From Kribbella catacumbae DSM 19601 (lineage in GTDB: Bacteria; Actinomycetota; Actinomycetes; Propionibacteriales; Kribbellaceae): a stretch of DNA of 64,000 nt. The translations under genes and the position numbers were made by a program. Shown here in pieces: positions 51,641 to 61,034 of this stretch. Under the pieces are notes generated by a model, which was not told the origin of the DNA, made no database searches, and worked only from the letters and a program-made list of their open reading frames with translations. Location: positions 124,160-188,159 of the forward strand of contig NZ_AQUZ01000002.1 of the NCBI RefSeq assembly GCF_000372465.1, read 5' to 3'. Positions within the stretch are counted from its first letter, which is position 1; each line of letters opens with the position of its first letter.

Positions 51641-53572
51641 ATGGGCCTCCAGAACTTCACAGGCCGTCCCGACGATGACACGGGTTCGCCGAGTGGACCC
51701 GGTGGCCCGTCCGGCTTCGCTGTCGGTCTGCCTATCGGAGACGACGAGGACACCAACGGCAATGTCGTTGAAGAGATGCTCATCGACTACAACGAGAAGT
51801 ACCGAAACGCTGAGCCCACGCTGTTCCGCGACAGGCTGACCGAGCAGATGCTCTCGATACTCATCGGAAGGACCAAGCCCAACGCGCTGCTGGTCGGTCC
51901 CGCCGGTGTCGGCAAGACCAAAATCGTCGAAGACATTGCCCGGCGCATTGCCCTTGGCGACACCCTCATCCCGGATCAGCTCAGGAACCACACGGTCTAC
52001 GAGCTGCCACTCTCGAATCTCGTCGCCGGATCCTCGCTGGTAGGTGCGCTCGAGGAGAAGGTGAAGGCGGTCGTCACCTATGCCTCGGATCCTATGAACA
52101 AGGTCATCTTGTTCATGGACGAGATCCATCAGCTCACCACCAGATCCGACGGTGGCACCTACGGGAAAGTCGCGCAGATCCTCAAGCCCGCCCTGGCACG
52201 CGGCGACATGATTGTCATCGGTGCCACGACCATGCAGGAAGCGCGCTCTCTCGACGACGACCCCGCGTTCAAACGCCGCTTCTCCCGGCTCATCGTCGAT
52301 GAAATCACGCCCGAGCAGACAGGAACCGTGCTGGAGAAGATCCGGCCCGGCCTGCTGGCTCACTACGGGTACCAGATCAGCGTCACCGACAACGTTCTGG
52401 CCACCGTGGTCCGGATAGCCGACGCGAACTCGCACCTGGGGTCCCACCGACCCGACAATGCGATCACGCTGCTGGACCGGGCGATGGCCAACCGAGTCCT
52501 CGAGCAGAAACGGCTCATTGCTGTGGCGAGTGCGGCCGGTGATACCGCAGCCGTGCAGGCACTCCAAGCGATCCCGTGCGTGCCGCTCACCGAGACCCGG
52601 GTTGTCGACGTTGCTCGTCAGCTTGTCACCGGCAACGCGATGAAGAACGTCTTCGACGTCGCGTTGTTGAGCGCCGCTCTGACCGAGCGGCTGCAAGGCC
52701 AGGACTCTGTGCTCACCACCCTGGTCGACCAGATCGCGCGTGAGCAGCTGGAGGTGTTCCCGCGCACAGCACCAGTGGCCTGGCTGTTCGCCGGCGCTTC
52801 CGGGGTCGGCAAGACCGAGACCGCCAAGGTGATCTCCGAGCACCTGGCCGGCCAGGAGCCGATCGTGCTGAACATGACCGAGTATCACCACGACTCGTCC
52901 ATCTCCCGGATCATCGGCGCACCTCCCGGCTACATCGGGTCAGACTCGAACGCCGAACTGCCGTTCGATTCGCTCGAATCCAATCCGCACAGGGTCATCC
53001 TGCTCGACGAGTTCGAGAAGGCCGACCGAGCTGTGCAGCGCCTGTTCCTTCAGGCCCTCGACGAGGGCTTCATCACCACGGCACGAGGCAAGCGGATCGA
53101 CTTCTCCAAGGCGTTCGTCATCGCGACAACCAACGCAGCCCGCGACGTCCTTGACGGCCAGCAGGTCGGCTTCGGCGGTAGCCCGAAGGCCGTTTCGAAC
53201 CGCAGCCTCAAGGCAGCACTCGCGCAGTTCTTCGACGCCGAGCTGCTCGGTCGCTTCTCGACGATCGTCGGCTTCAACCCCATCGACGAGCAGACCTACC
53301 GCGACGTCCTGACCGCGCACTACGCGCATCAACGGGGACAAGCCGTCGATGCTAAGCCTCGGCTCAACCACGTCCTCCCCGCAGCGCTCCCGGACGCCGA
53401 GCTGTCTGCCATGTCCGAGCGAACCTTCGTACCCAGCCATGGGGCTCGTCCCGCTGCGCGTGCGATCAGGGGCTGGATCGAAGACGCCCTGATCGCCGCA
53501 CAGACGACACCCCCGATCACCGCGGCACAGCAAGTTGCTCCCGCCCCGGACGACCCCGAGCTGAGCGACTGA
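51641..53572 (+). CDS. Double-AAA Clp-like ATPase without N-domain
   Basis: 643 residues. AAA1: Walker A GPAGVGKT (86-93), Walker B FMDEIH (D160, E161). AAA2: Walker A GASGVGKT (385-392), Walker B LLDEFEK (D456, E457), then TTNAARDV as sensor. The order and the GYIGSDSN loop fit ClpA/B/C, but the N-terminal Clp domain and a long ClpB middle coiled coil are missing, and no ClpP-binding loop is obvious. Probably a dedicated unfoldase/disaggregase for element proteins, in line with the MoxR-VWA pair. Confidence 0.85.
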   Translation: MGLQNFTGRPDDDTGSPSGPGGPSGFAVGLPIGDDEDTNGNVVEEMLIDYNEKYRNAEPTLFRDRLTEQMLSILIGRTKPNALLVGPAGVGKTKIVEDIARRIALGDTLIPDQLRNHTVYELPLSNLVAGSSLVGALEEKVKAVVTYASDPMNKVILFMDEIHQLTTRSDGGTYGKVAQILKPALARGDMIVIGATTMQEARSLDDDPAFKRRFSRLIVDEITPEQTGTVLEKIRPGLLAHYGYQISVTDNVLATVVRIADANSHLGSHRPDNAITLLDRAMANRVLEQKRLIAVASAAGDTAAVQALQAIPCVPLTETRVVDVARQLVTGNAMKNVFDVALLSAALTERLQGQDSVLTTLVDQIAREQLEVFPRTAPVAWLFAGASGVGKTETAKVISEHLAGQEPIVLNMTEYHHDSSISRIIGAPPGYIGSDSNAELPFDSLESNPHRVILLDEFEKADRAVQRLFLQALDEGFITTARGKRIDFSKAFVIATTNAARDVLDGQQVGFGGSPKAVSNRSLKAALAQFFDAELLGRFSTIVGFNPIDEQTYRDVLTAHYAHQRGQAVDAKPRLNHVLPAALPDAELSAMSERTFVPSHGARPAARAIRGWIEDALIAAQTTPPITAAQQVAPAPDDPELSD

Positions 53573-53874
53573 ACATCAGCTGAAAGCAACAGTCCGGACG
53601 CTCGGGTACGTGCGCGGTCCTGGCGTAATCCACCGCGCGCTGCCTTCGGCGCGCGGTGCCCGGGGCCTCACGGCCCCGACGGGTGGGAACACGAGGCATC
53701 TGCCCACCTCTTCGCGAACCCTTCCCGGCTCGGCTCGCCGAGTCGCACCCGGTGGTCACCGCCTGCTCCTTCGCAAGCAGGAAGGAACATCGCCGGCCCC
53801 TTTTCGCGCAGCACGCCGATGCCCTGCGGCATGCCTTCCAGCCCCTTCTCGCCGGATCACAGAAAGCGCGCACA
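53573..53874. other. Intergenic region with two hairpins
   Basis: 302 bp: CACCGCGCGC (53631-53640) with GCGCGCGGTG (53649-53658), then CGGGGCC (53661-53667) with GGCCCCG (53672-53678). No gene. Probably ends the Clp-like transcript; the UvrD-like gene follows. Confidence 0.55.
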
Positions 53875-56685
53875 ATGCCTCTCCTACTTGACGACATCGA
53901 TCTCACGATGCCGACCAGTGTCAAGGTCGTCGACCCGAAGTTCTTCTCCTCGAAGCTCACCGGCAACGGCAAACACAAGACAGGCCTGCTCCGCGGCGAC
54001 CTGCGCCCGGCCAGCACCTCCCGCAACAGTGCCCATGCCGCGGGCACCATCGACCACATCGAGGTCAAGTCGAGTTCCACCCAGCACGGCATCACGACCG
54101 CCAGCATCCCGTTCGCGCCGGTGCTGCGCCGCGCACTCACCGAGGCCGGCGGCTCCTTCACTCTTGCCACTCCGCAGGACCAGGACCGGTGTGCTGTCGA
54201 GACCGGTTCGACAGACTGGGATGTCGCCTTCGACATGACGCCGCAGGGGGCCAAGCTCGTCGAAGACGCCAACGGCGGCGGCGCGAACGGCGCTCCGAAG
54301 ATGAGCCGCGACTTCGTCGTCCAGTACCGGATGGAGCTGTACTTCTTCAGGAAGGGCCACGCCGAGCCCGAGCGTACGCCGATCGCCTCGACGACGTCCG
54401 GTCCCGGACATCACACCGCCGCTGCTTTCGTGAGCTGGGACAACAGCCCGATGGACAACGCGGGTGCCTTCGTGACCGAGGTCCTGCGAGCGATCGGCCT
54501 GACGCACCGAAACCCTGACCTGCTGGTCGATTGGCTGACGAACGAGTTCAACATCCACGACCGCATCACCCGTCAGGCCGAAATCTGGGACTCCGAAGTG
54601 ATCGCCGAAGAGATCCTCGCCTACATCGACGGTCTTCCGGCCTCGCCTACGAAGCAGCACCTCAACGCCCTCGCCGTGCAGCTGCGCTACCTGGAAAACT
54701 ACAACGTCCCCCTCGAGGCCTACCGCTCGATCCATCAGAAGATCGAGACCACTTTCGACAACGAGACCGCGGCGGCATTGTCCAAGCAGAACCTCAACCT
54801 GCTGATGAGTCACACGCTGTTCCACCTCGAAGGAATGAAGTCGCAGCTGACTACCGTCGCCGCGCCGGGCGTGGCCCCGGTCATGCCGGCACACCTGTCG
54901 GTCCAGCAGCGGGCTGCCCTCACGACCCACGAACCGCTCGTGATGGTCCAGGCCGGCGCAGGAACCGGCAAGAGCACCGTGATCCTCGAACGCATCAAGT
55001 ACCTGGGGAGCTGCGGTGTTGCCGCCTCCGACGTCACGGTGCTGAGCTTCACCAACGCCGCAGCCGACAACATCACCGCGAAGAACCCTGACGTCGGATC
55101 GATGACCATCGCCCGGATGATCAACGATATCTACCAGCTGAATCACCCGATGCACGAGCTGTCCAGTATCGACACGATCATCAACTCGATCGACATCTTC
55201 TACCCGACCAGCGACTTCGCTGCCGGATTCCGGCTACGACTGCTCGAGGTCGACCAGAACAAGACAGGCGCGTTCACGGCCCTGAACACCTACATCGAGA
55301 ACCACTTCGATGAGGTCATCGCCTTGCTCGACATGATCAAGCAAACCTCGCTCGAGCTGGAAATCATCATCTGCTACCAGCGGATCGACACCATGCTCGA
55401 GCCGACCAACGTGCAGTGCAAGTACCTGATCATCGACGAGGTGCAGGACAACTCGATCTTTGAGTTCATCTACCTGCTGAAGTACATCACCAAACACGCC
55501 CAGTCCCTGTTCATCGTCGGCGACGCCAGCCAGACCCTGTACGAGTTCCGGTCGGCGAACCCGCGCGCACTCAACACCCTGGAAGGCTCAGGGGTGTTTA
55601 CGACCTTCAAGTTGACGACCAACTACCGGTCCAACCAGGAGATCCTGGACTTCGCCAACGTCGTACTCGGCGATCTGGAAACCAACCAGTTTGCCGGCAT
55701 CCAGCTGCAGGCCAACTCCCTGGCAGTCCCGACGGCGAAATCCTTCCAGGAAAAGGTGACGCTCGATTACCGCGCCGTGCCGAAGCTGACCTCGTTCGTC
55801 GCCCAGGATCTGGCCGGCATCGTAGGCCGCACCATTTCGCGCTACGTCGATGCTTGCCTGGCCCGCGGTGAGCAGGTGTGCTTCCTGGCCTACTCGCGTC
55901 GCGAGGTGACCGTGATCCAGACTGCGCTCGAACAGGTCTATCCCCAGCGGCATGTCGCGTCGCTCGTCAGCGACAGAGTCTTCGCGACCGATGTCTTCTC
56001 CAAGTACATCAAGCTGTACTGGAACGACGTCCTCCAGGTCCAGCCTCCCGCCGCCTCGTTCGTGGTGACTCAAGGCATCAAGGACAACCTGGACAAGCTG
56101 ACCAAGAACGCCGGCAACCAGAAAGTCGTCTTCGCGGTCATCGGTATGGTGCAGAAGTGGTGGCTTGAGAGCGCTGTCACCGTCCGCGGGTGGGAACAGC
56201 TTCACCAGCAAGGCGTGCTCACACGCGACGACTTCTTCGAGCGACTGCGAGACAGTCTGCTGTCGTTCGAGATCCGTCACAACGCGGTGCGCCAGTCGCT
56301 GGTGAACCAGAAGAACCGCGACCGAAAAGCAAAGAACGCCGAGTCCGATGCCGACCTGGTGGTCTCGACGATCCACGGTGCCAAGGGCATGGAGTTCGAC
56401 AACGTCGTGGTCCTTCACAAGGAAGGCGCTGCGACGACCCAGGCGAGCCGTCGCGAGTTCTACGTCGCGTTCACCCGGGCCAAGAAGACTGAATACATCC
56501 TGTCCTACGGCACGGTGAAGAACCCGCCGATCGAGAGCAGCTACGCGCAGATCGTCAGCCTGCTCACCAAGCGCGACGCCCAGACCGCTGCACGTGCAGC
56601 CGGCGTCGATCCGGATCTTCTGGACGACGACGGCGCCGATCCCGGTGCGTTCGGCGACTTTTCCACGGTCGCCCAAGCCGTCTGA
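53875..56685 (+). CDS. UvrD/PcrA-type SF1 helicase with unusual N-terminus
   Basis: 936 residues from the ATG at 53875; the frame is open further left but with no better start. SF1A motifs: I QAGAGTGKST (359-368), Ia LSFTNAAADN, II IIDEVQDN (D521, E522), III GDASQTLYEFR, IV TTNYRSNQEILDF, V VSTIHGAKGMEFD, VI EFYVAFTRAKK. The first ~350 residues are not UvrD-like (MPLLLDDIDLTMPTSVKVVD...) and include DWDVAFDM and MSRDFVVQYRMELYFFRKGH, perhaps a nuclease or partner-binding domain. It translocates 3' to 5' on DNA and may act in replication restart. Confidence 0.88.
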   Translation: MPLLLDDIDLTMPTSVKVVDPKFFSSKLTGNGKHKTGLLRGDLRPASTSRNSAHAAGTIDHIEVKSSSTQHGITTASIPFAPVLRRALTEAGGSFTLATPQDQDRCAVETGSTDWDVAFDMTPQGAKLVEDANGGGANGAPKMSRDFVVQYRMELYFFRKGHAEPERTPIASTTSGPGHHTAAAFVSWDNSPMDNAGAFVTEVLRAIGLTHRNPDLLVDWLTNEFNIHDRITRQAEIWDSEVIAEEILAYIDGLPASPTKQHLNALAVQLRYLENYNVPLEAYRSIHQKIETTFDNETAAALSKQNLNLLMSHTLFHLEGMKSQLTTVAAPGVAPVMPAHLSVQQRAALTTHEPLVMVQAGAGTGKSTVILERIKYLGSCGVAASDVTVLSFTNAAADNITAKNPDVGSMTIARMINDIYQLNHPMHELSSIDTIINSIDIFYPTSDFAAGFRLRLLEVDQNKTGAFTALNTYIENHFDEVIALLDMIKQTSLELEIIICYQRIDTMLEPTNVQCKYLIIDEVQDNSIFEFIYLLKYITKHAQSLFIVGDASQTLYEFRSANPRALNTLEGSGVFTTFKLTTNYRSNQEILDFANVVLGDLETNQFAGIQLQANSLAVPTAKSFQEKVTLDYRAVPKLTSFVAQDLAGIVGRTISRYVDACLARGEQVCFLAYSRREVTVIQTALEQVYPQRHVASLVSDRVFATDVFSKYIKLYWNDVLQVQPPAASFVVTQGIKDNLDKLTKNAGNQKVVFAVIGMVQKWWLESAVTVRGWEQLHQQGVLTRDDFFERLRDSLLSFEIRHNAVRQSLVNQKNRDRKAKNAESDADLVVSTIHGAKGMEFDNVVVLHKEGAATTQASRREFYVAFTRAKKTEYILSYGTVKNPPIESSYAQIVSLLTKRDAQTAARAAGVDPDLLDDDGADPGAFGDFSTVAQAV

Positions 56686-56702
56686 CGACACGCGTCCTTC
56701 AC

Positions 56703-56754
56703 ACACCGCAGAGGTGGGTACCTCGTTCAGCGATCACGCCTACCTCTGCGGTGT
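56703..56754. terminator. Perfect 13-bp inverted repeat
   Basis: ACACCGCAGAGGT (56703-56715) with ACCTCTGCGGTGT (56742-56754); 26-base loop; no U-tract. Confidence 0.65.
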
Positions 56755-56792
56755 TCCCCATCCAATCAAGGAAGCAGCCAAAGGAGTTCGCT

Positions 56793-57461
56793 GTGACAGC
56801 CATCGGCGCCCATGTTGAGTCCGGCGAATTCATCGAGAGCCCCCACGCCACCTACGACCTGATCATCTGCCACGACAATCGGATCGTCTTCCGCGGTCAC
56901 TACGAGACGCGTGAGAAACGACTGGACCAATGCATCGGTGTCCTGACCAGCTCCGATCTCCTGGCCGGCACGATCACTCCAGAGCGTGCCTCGATGATCC
57001 ACGAACTGCATCACGCTCATGCAAGCACCAACCCCGACACGATCATCAACAACATCGCGGAACTGTGCCGCCGATGGGACATCCAAGTCTACGAATGCAC
57101 CACCTCCAGGCGGAGCTACCAGCATGTGACCTCGAGGCGGGCAGAGTTGCCTCAGGTGCTCTACTCAGTCATCACTGTCTACGGTCCTGGCCAGATGATT
57201 GCCGAACACTTTCCCAACCGGCACTCCCGTACGGCCAGCCTCGTCGACCGCGCCGAGCATTTCTTCGCCTCCCCGGGGCAGATCCCTGACCTCGTACTCT
57301 GCGACGAGCAGCGCTTGGCCGCCCTTGTGGCGACGTTCCTCATGCCGGCCACGATTGCGCTGACCGAGTCCGTACTCGACGAAGCACACGGCGTCTACCG
57401 CCCGACGGGCATCGCCTCACCCCTAGGGTTAGTCCCCAGCCCGAACAACAGAGCCGGTTGA
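56793..57461 (+). CDS. Unknown protein
   Basis: 222 residues from a GTG at 56793 with AAAGGAG six bases upstream. N-terminal strands and helices (ATYDLIICHDNRIVFRGHYE) look like a small enzyme-like fold; DEQRLAALVATFLMPATIAL near the C-terminus. No family recognised. Its 3' end overlaps the convergent minus gene by 33 bp. Confidence 0.6.
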   Translation: MTAIGAHVESGEFIESPHATYDLIICHDNRIVFRGHYETREKRLDQCIGVLTSSDLLAGTITPERASMIHELHHAHASTNPDTIINNIAELCRRWDIQVYECTTSRRSYQHVTSRRAELPQVLYSVITVYGPGQMIAEHFPNRHSRTASLVDRAEHFFASPGQIPDLVLCDEQRLAALVATFLMPATIALTESVLDEAHGVYRPTGIASPLGLVPSPNNRAG

Positions 57462-58901
57462 TGCCGATCCGGCGCATCCAGGGCGGCACCCGCTTTGCTC
57501 AGCCTGTGGGGCTCGGCGTGACGTAATGCGCGACAGATGAAGTATCACCGGGTCTTTTTCGCCGTACCAGACCATCTCAGCCTGATACTCACCACAGCTC
57601 TCGATGCGCAGCCCGGGGACGCCCCCGAATTCGCCGTCGCTGTAGTCCTTGGCGGCTAGTCGCGTGACGACATCGGGCATCTCCGGACCGTTGATCCACT
57701 CAAATCGTGCGATGTCTGTGGTCGTTTGCCACATGTCCATCCACTGTCTTCTCGTACGATCGCTGAACAGCGAGGTCCGGAGCACCGTGCCCACCTGTCC
57801 GAGCAGCAGCGCCGCCGGCGTTGCCATGAAGGTCTTGTTGTACAGCTCGTTCGGCGACAGCTCGGTTCCAGTAACGATGTCGGGGTTGCTCTCGTGGATG
57901 TGGGTTGCCAGGTCCATTTTGCTGTTCCGCTCTTGATCTGGGTGATGGGTTGAATTGAGGGTCGTGCCCGCTGGCGGTAGCCAGTGGTGGTCTTTGTCTG
58001 ACGGGCGAAACTTCCGGACATGCAAGGTTGCGGATCCAAGGGTCACGGCAGTGGGCCCCGATGGATCGCTGATGTAGGCGCCGGGGATGCCAATATCTGG
58101 ATCGGTGAGCGCTGACGCGATGTCCGCGGCAGGGATGGGTCCGTTGAACGCGAGGTTCCACTGGCCCTTCGTCCTCCACAAGGTGCGCCGTAGCCGGGGG
58201 AAGGAGCCCGAGCGGTCACGCTGCAGTGGATCCCACAGCAGGGAGCCAAGGGCCCAGGCAGAGTCGGGATGCTGGCTGGTCAGCCGCACCACGACGCCCG
58301 CGACGAGCGTCTGCAGGTCTGGGTCCGCCGCAGGGATAGCTGCCGCGATCTTCGCCTCGCCGGGCGTCAACGGCTCACTCGCGACGGTTGTATTCCACCG
58401 TCGCGGCCAGTCGTAGCCGTTACCGGCCGCGATTGGCATCGTGTAGGCGTCTTTTGCTTTCTGCGTGCCTTGCAGGCGCAGGAATCCGCCAGTGGGCAGA
58501 TGCAGGAACCGGTACCACCGGCCGTACTCGTCTGCGTCGTAACAGCGCAGGCCAGGGATCCCTGACACTGAGCCGGTGCCGCCTCTGGGCAGGATCTTCT
58601 GGATGAGGTGCTGGTGGATGTCACTCAGCAGCACCAGCTCGTTATGCCACGGGGAGATGACGATGTTCTCGCGGAGGATCTCGCAGCTGGCACAGACCGC
58701 CAGATCACCCTGCCGCGCAGCGATCTTCTCGCCCTGGTTCAAGAAGAGCATGCCGAGGAAGAACCTGAGCTCGCGCTGCTGAGGGGCGCAGACATCGAGA
58801 CCATGCGAACCATCCCGTGCGAGGTTTCGCGCGGCCAGCCACTTCGGCTCCTGCGTGTACGAGACGCGAAGAAGAGCAGTGCGACCGATGTAGCGAGACA
58901 T
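57429..58901 (-). CDS. Unknown protein
   Basis: 490 residues. Trp-rich, with a Cys pair (CASCEIL) near residue 70 and a Pro/Gly-rich middle. The segment around residues 300-330 (LHVRKFRPSDKDHHWLPPAG) looks like a linker, and an in-frame ATG follows (MDLATHIHESNPD, at about 57917), so two separate proteins cannot be excluded. No family recognised. The only long minus-strand gene in the right half. Confidence 0.55.
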   Translation of the reverse strand: MSRYIGRTALLRVSYTQEPKWLAARNLARDGSHGLDVCAPQQRELRFFLGMLFLNQGEKIAARQGDLAVCASCEILRENIVISPWHNELVLLSDIHQHLIQKILPRGGTGSVSGIPGLRCYDADEYGRWYRFLHLPTGGFLRLQGTQKAKDAYTMPIAAGNGYDWPRRWNTTVASEPLTPGEAKIAAAIPAADPDLQTLVAGVVVRLTSQHPDSAWALGSLLWDPLQRDRSGSFPRLRRTLWRTKGQWNLAFNGPIPAADIASALTDPDIGIPGAYISDPSGPTAVTLGSATLHVRKFRPSDKDHHWLPPAGTTLNSTHHPDQERNSKMDLATHIHESNPDIVTGTELSPNELYNKTFMATPAALLLGQVGTVLRTSLFSDRTRRQWMDMWQTTTDIARFEWINGPEMPDVVTRLAAKDYSDGEFGGVPGLRIESCGEYQAEMVWYGEKDPVILHLSRITSRRAPQAEQSGCRPGCAGSASTGSVVRAGD

Positions 58902-59246
58902 GGCTATCCCATCTAGCCCGCCCGGACAGGCAATGGGGTGTCGTAGCCGTGTGCAGCAAGGTCGCCTTCACAACGAGATGGGCATGGTCCCTGCCCTCAA
59001 CTCCAGCTACGGGCCGTCCGGGGGCGTCGCAGCCAGATCTCAGCTCTCGGTCCGAGTCTTAGCGGTAGGACCGTAACACCAGCGGTGCCGCTATCGAAGC
59101 ATCTGGACTGTCGTCTTGATACAGCGTGTCGCCGGAAGCGGAACTGAGCTCGGACAGCCCTGAGCTGCTGGATTCCACAGAGGATCGGCCGCCGGCGCGA
59201 CCAGTCGATACAGGTTGGGCCGGTCGCCCCAGCCAGAGGAGCACCC
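58902..59246. other. Intergenic region between divergent genes
   Basis: 345 bp between divergent transcripts; should hold both promoters. No clear boxes. AGAGGAGC precedes the ATG at 59247. Confidence 0.4.
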
Positions 59247-59564
59247 ATGGACACCAGCAATACCGAGGTCACGGCCGCACCTTTCCCGGACTACACGTGG
59301 AAGAAGTGCCCCTGCGGACGGGAGCACGGCACCGCAAGCCGCAGCAGAACTCGCAACACCAAGCGCAGCTGTCCTTGCGGACGGGTGCACGGAGCTGACG
59401 AGACGGTCGCTGTCGGTCGATTCCGTCCTGCAGGCCCGGCCGGTTACAAAGCGAGCCCGGCGATTCGGGCGGATGCCCCTCTCCGGCGTACACGCCAAGC
59501 AGCGGAACTGGACGTCTGCGATGAGTTGTCGTTGGCCCGGAGCCGGTCGGTCCTTCGACCATGA
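59247..59564 (+). CDS. Small protein with two CPCGR-H motifs
   Basis: 105 residues, AGAGGAGC upstream. The motif CPCGREHG and, 18 residues on, CPCGRVHG suggest a zinc-binding pair. Basic C-terminal half. Function unknown. Confidence 0.5.
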   Translation: MDTSNTEVTAAPFPDYTWKKCPCGREHGTASRSRTRNTKRSCPCGRVHGADETVAVGRFRPAGPAGYKASPAIRADAPLRRTRQAAELDVCDELSLARSRSVLRP

Positions 59565-59581
59565 ACATTGAAAGGTCAGCC

Positions 59582-60451
59582 ATGGTTGATGAAAAGCCCG
59601 AGAACCCGTACGCCCGGACGTACCTCAATTTCCTCAATTACGCCGCCGGACACGAGCTCACCGTCGTTCATGACAACGGCCTCTACCGGCACCTGCGAAT
59701 GCGTGACCCGCAGATGGGCGGTATCTGGAGCTGGGATGTCGTCACGTGGCCTGGGCACCTGGCCACATCCGGCGACCTCGCTTCGGGGTTCGTCTTCGCG
59801 CGCATCGAGGACATGCTCGCCTTCTTCAACCGCGCCGGCCACCGCAGCCACTATTCCGACGGTGCACCATCGATCGACTTCGCCTACTGGGCGGAGAAAA
59901 TCGTCGGACGGGACTGCTATCACGGCGTTCGAAAGTACTCCCACAACATCTTCCTCAGGTACGTCACGCACACTCTTCAGGAGGACTCAGCCCTTGGGCT
60001 CGACGCCCAGGTCGAGTACGAGAAGACCGTAGAGATTGCCCGCCGGGTCACCGCGCGCAACGGCATCCGCTACGAGGACTACCTCGAGCACCAGCGCCAG
60101 AACCCTTCTCTCGCGCACCTGGACATCGACGGCAACTCGGCCGACGAAGAGCAGTACTTCGGGCTGCCGATCCCCGAGACCTCGCCGGCCGAACGCCGGC
60201 AGGAACTGATCGACGATGCCCGCCAGGTCGAGAGTCGTCGCGAGGACGCGCACCAATGGCTCAACGACCACGACGACTACCTCGGCCAGGACACCTGGGA
60301 ATGGGACCTGTCCGACTTCGACACCAGCTTCATCACCGCCTGCTACGCCCTCGACAAGACCGCCCAGGCCTGGGCGGAACACCGCGCCGTGAACGCCGAA
60401 GCTGCTTCCTCATCCGCCGCTCACACCACACCCAACAGGATTCAGGTCTGA
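59582..60451 (+). CDS. Unknown acidic protein
   Basis: 289 residues from the ATG at 59582 (GAAAGG upstream). Aromatic-rich N-terminal domain (YARTYLNFLNYAAGHELTVV; WSWDVVTWPGHLATSGD), a His/Tyr-rich middle, and a helical acidic C-terminal half with coiled-coil character (AERRQELIDDARQVESRRED). No family recognised. Confidence 0.6.
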   Translation: MVDEKPENPYARTYLNFLNYAAGHELTVVHDNGLYRHLRMRDPQMGGIWSWDVVTWPGHLATSGDLASGFVFARIEDMLAFFNRAGHRSHYSDGAPSIDFAYWAEKIVGRDCYHGVRKYSHNIFLRYVTHTLQEDSALGLDAQVEYEKTVEIARRVTARNGIRYEDYLEHQRQNPSLAHLDIDGNSADEEQYFGLPIPETSPAERRQELIDDARQVESRREDAHQWLNDHDDYLGQDTWEWDLSDFDTSFITACYALDKTAQAWAEHRAVNAEAASSSAAHTTPNRIQV

Positions 60452-60452
60452 C

Positions 60453-61034
60453 ATGCCCCAATACCGTGTCATCTCCGAACTGGACCCCGGCGACCAGCAC
60501 CGCGACCCCCGCGGTACGCGACTTCGCCTGGATGAGGCCCGCACCGTGACCGTCGTCCAGGCGGCAAGCCTTGCTGACGCCACCGCTGACGCCGGCGATG
60601 TCGAACCGCACAGTGAACGCCGCATCATCTCCGTTGAGGAACTCGGTCCCGTGCTTGCCTTCTCCGATGAGGTACTCAGCCGTGCTCTGGGAGACGCCGC
60701 AGGTTCACCGACAGGCGAGCCACTCGTAGACCCTGAGGCCTTCGGCGACGACCACACGCCGCTCCTTCGGCGCCCGGAGTTCGTTACTACCGTCCATCAG
60801 GTTGTCTACGGTCTACGCGAATCCGGGCTCGTGCCGGGCTTGGAGATCTCGGTGCTCGCCAACGAGCCCGATGAGCCTTACGCAATGATCGAGGTTCACG
60901 ACGACGCCCGCGGCTTCTTCCACTCCCGAGGAACCGAGATCCGCAAGCTGACCGACGACCACTCAGCCACCGGCTGGAACGGAGTCCTTGCGGCCGCGCG
61001 CGCCGTCATAGCCCTCAGCAACGACCTGCAGTGA
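60453..61034 (+). CDS. Unknown protein
   Basis: 193 residues starting one base after the previous stop codon. Acidic; a C-terminal alpha/beta segment (PGLEISVLANEPDEPYAMIE). Ends in a GTGA overlap with the HNH gene, so one operon. No family recognised. Confidence 0.6.
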   Translation: MPQYRVISELDPGDQHRDPRGTRLRLDEARTVTVVQAASLADATADAGDVEPHSERRIISVEELGPVLAFSDEVLSRALGDAAGSPTGEPLVDPEAFGDDHTPLLRRPEFVTTVHQVVYGLRESGLVPGLEISVLANEPDEPYAMIEVHDDARGFFHSRGTEIRKLTDDHSATGWNGVLAAARAVIALSNDLQ

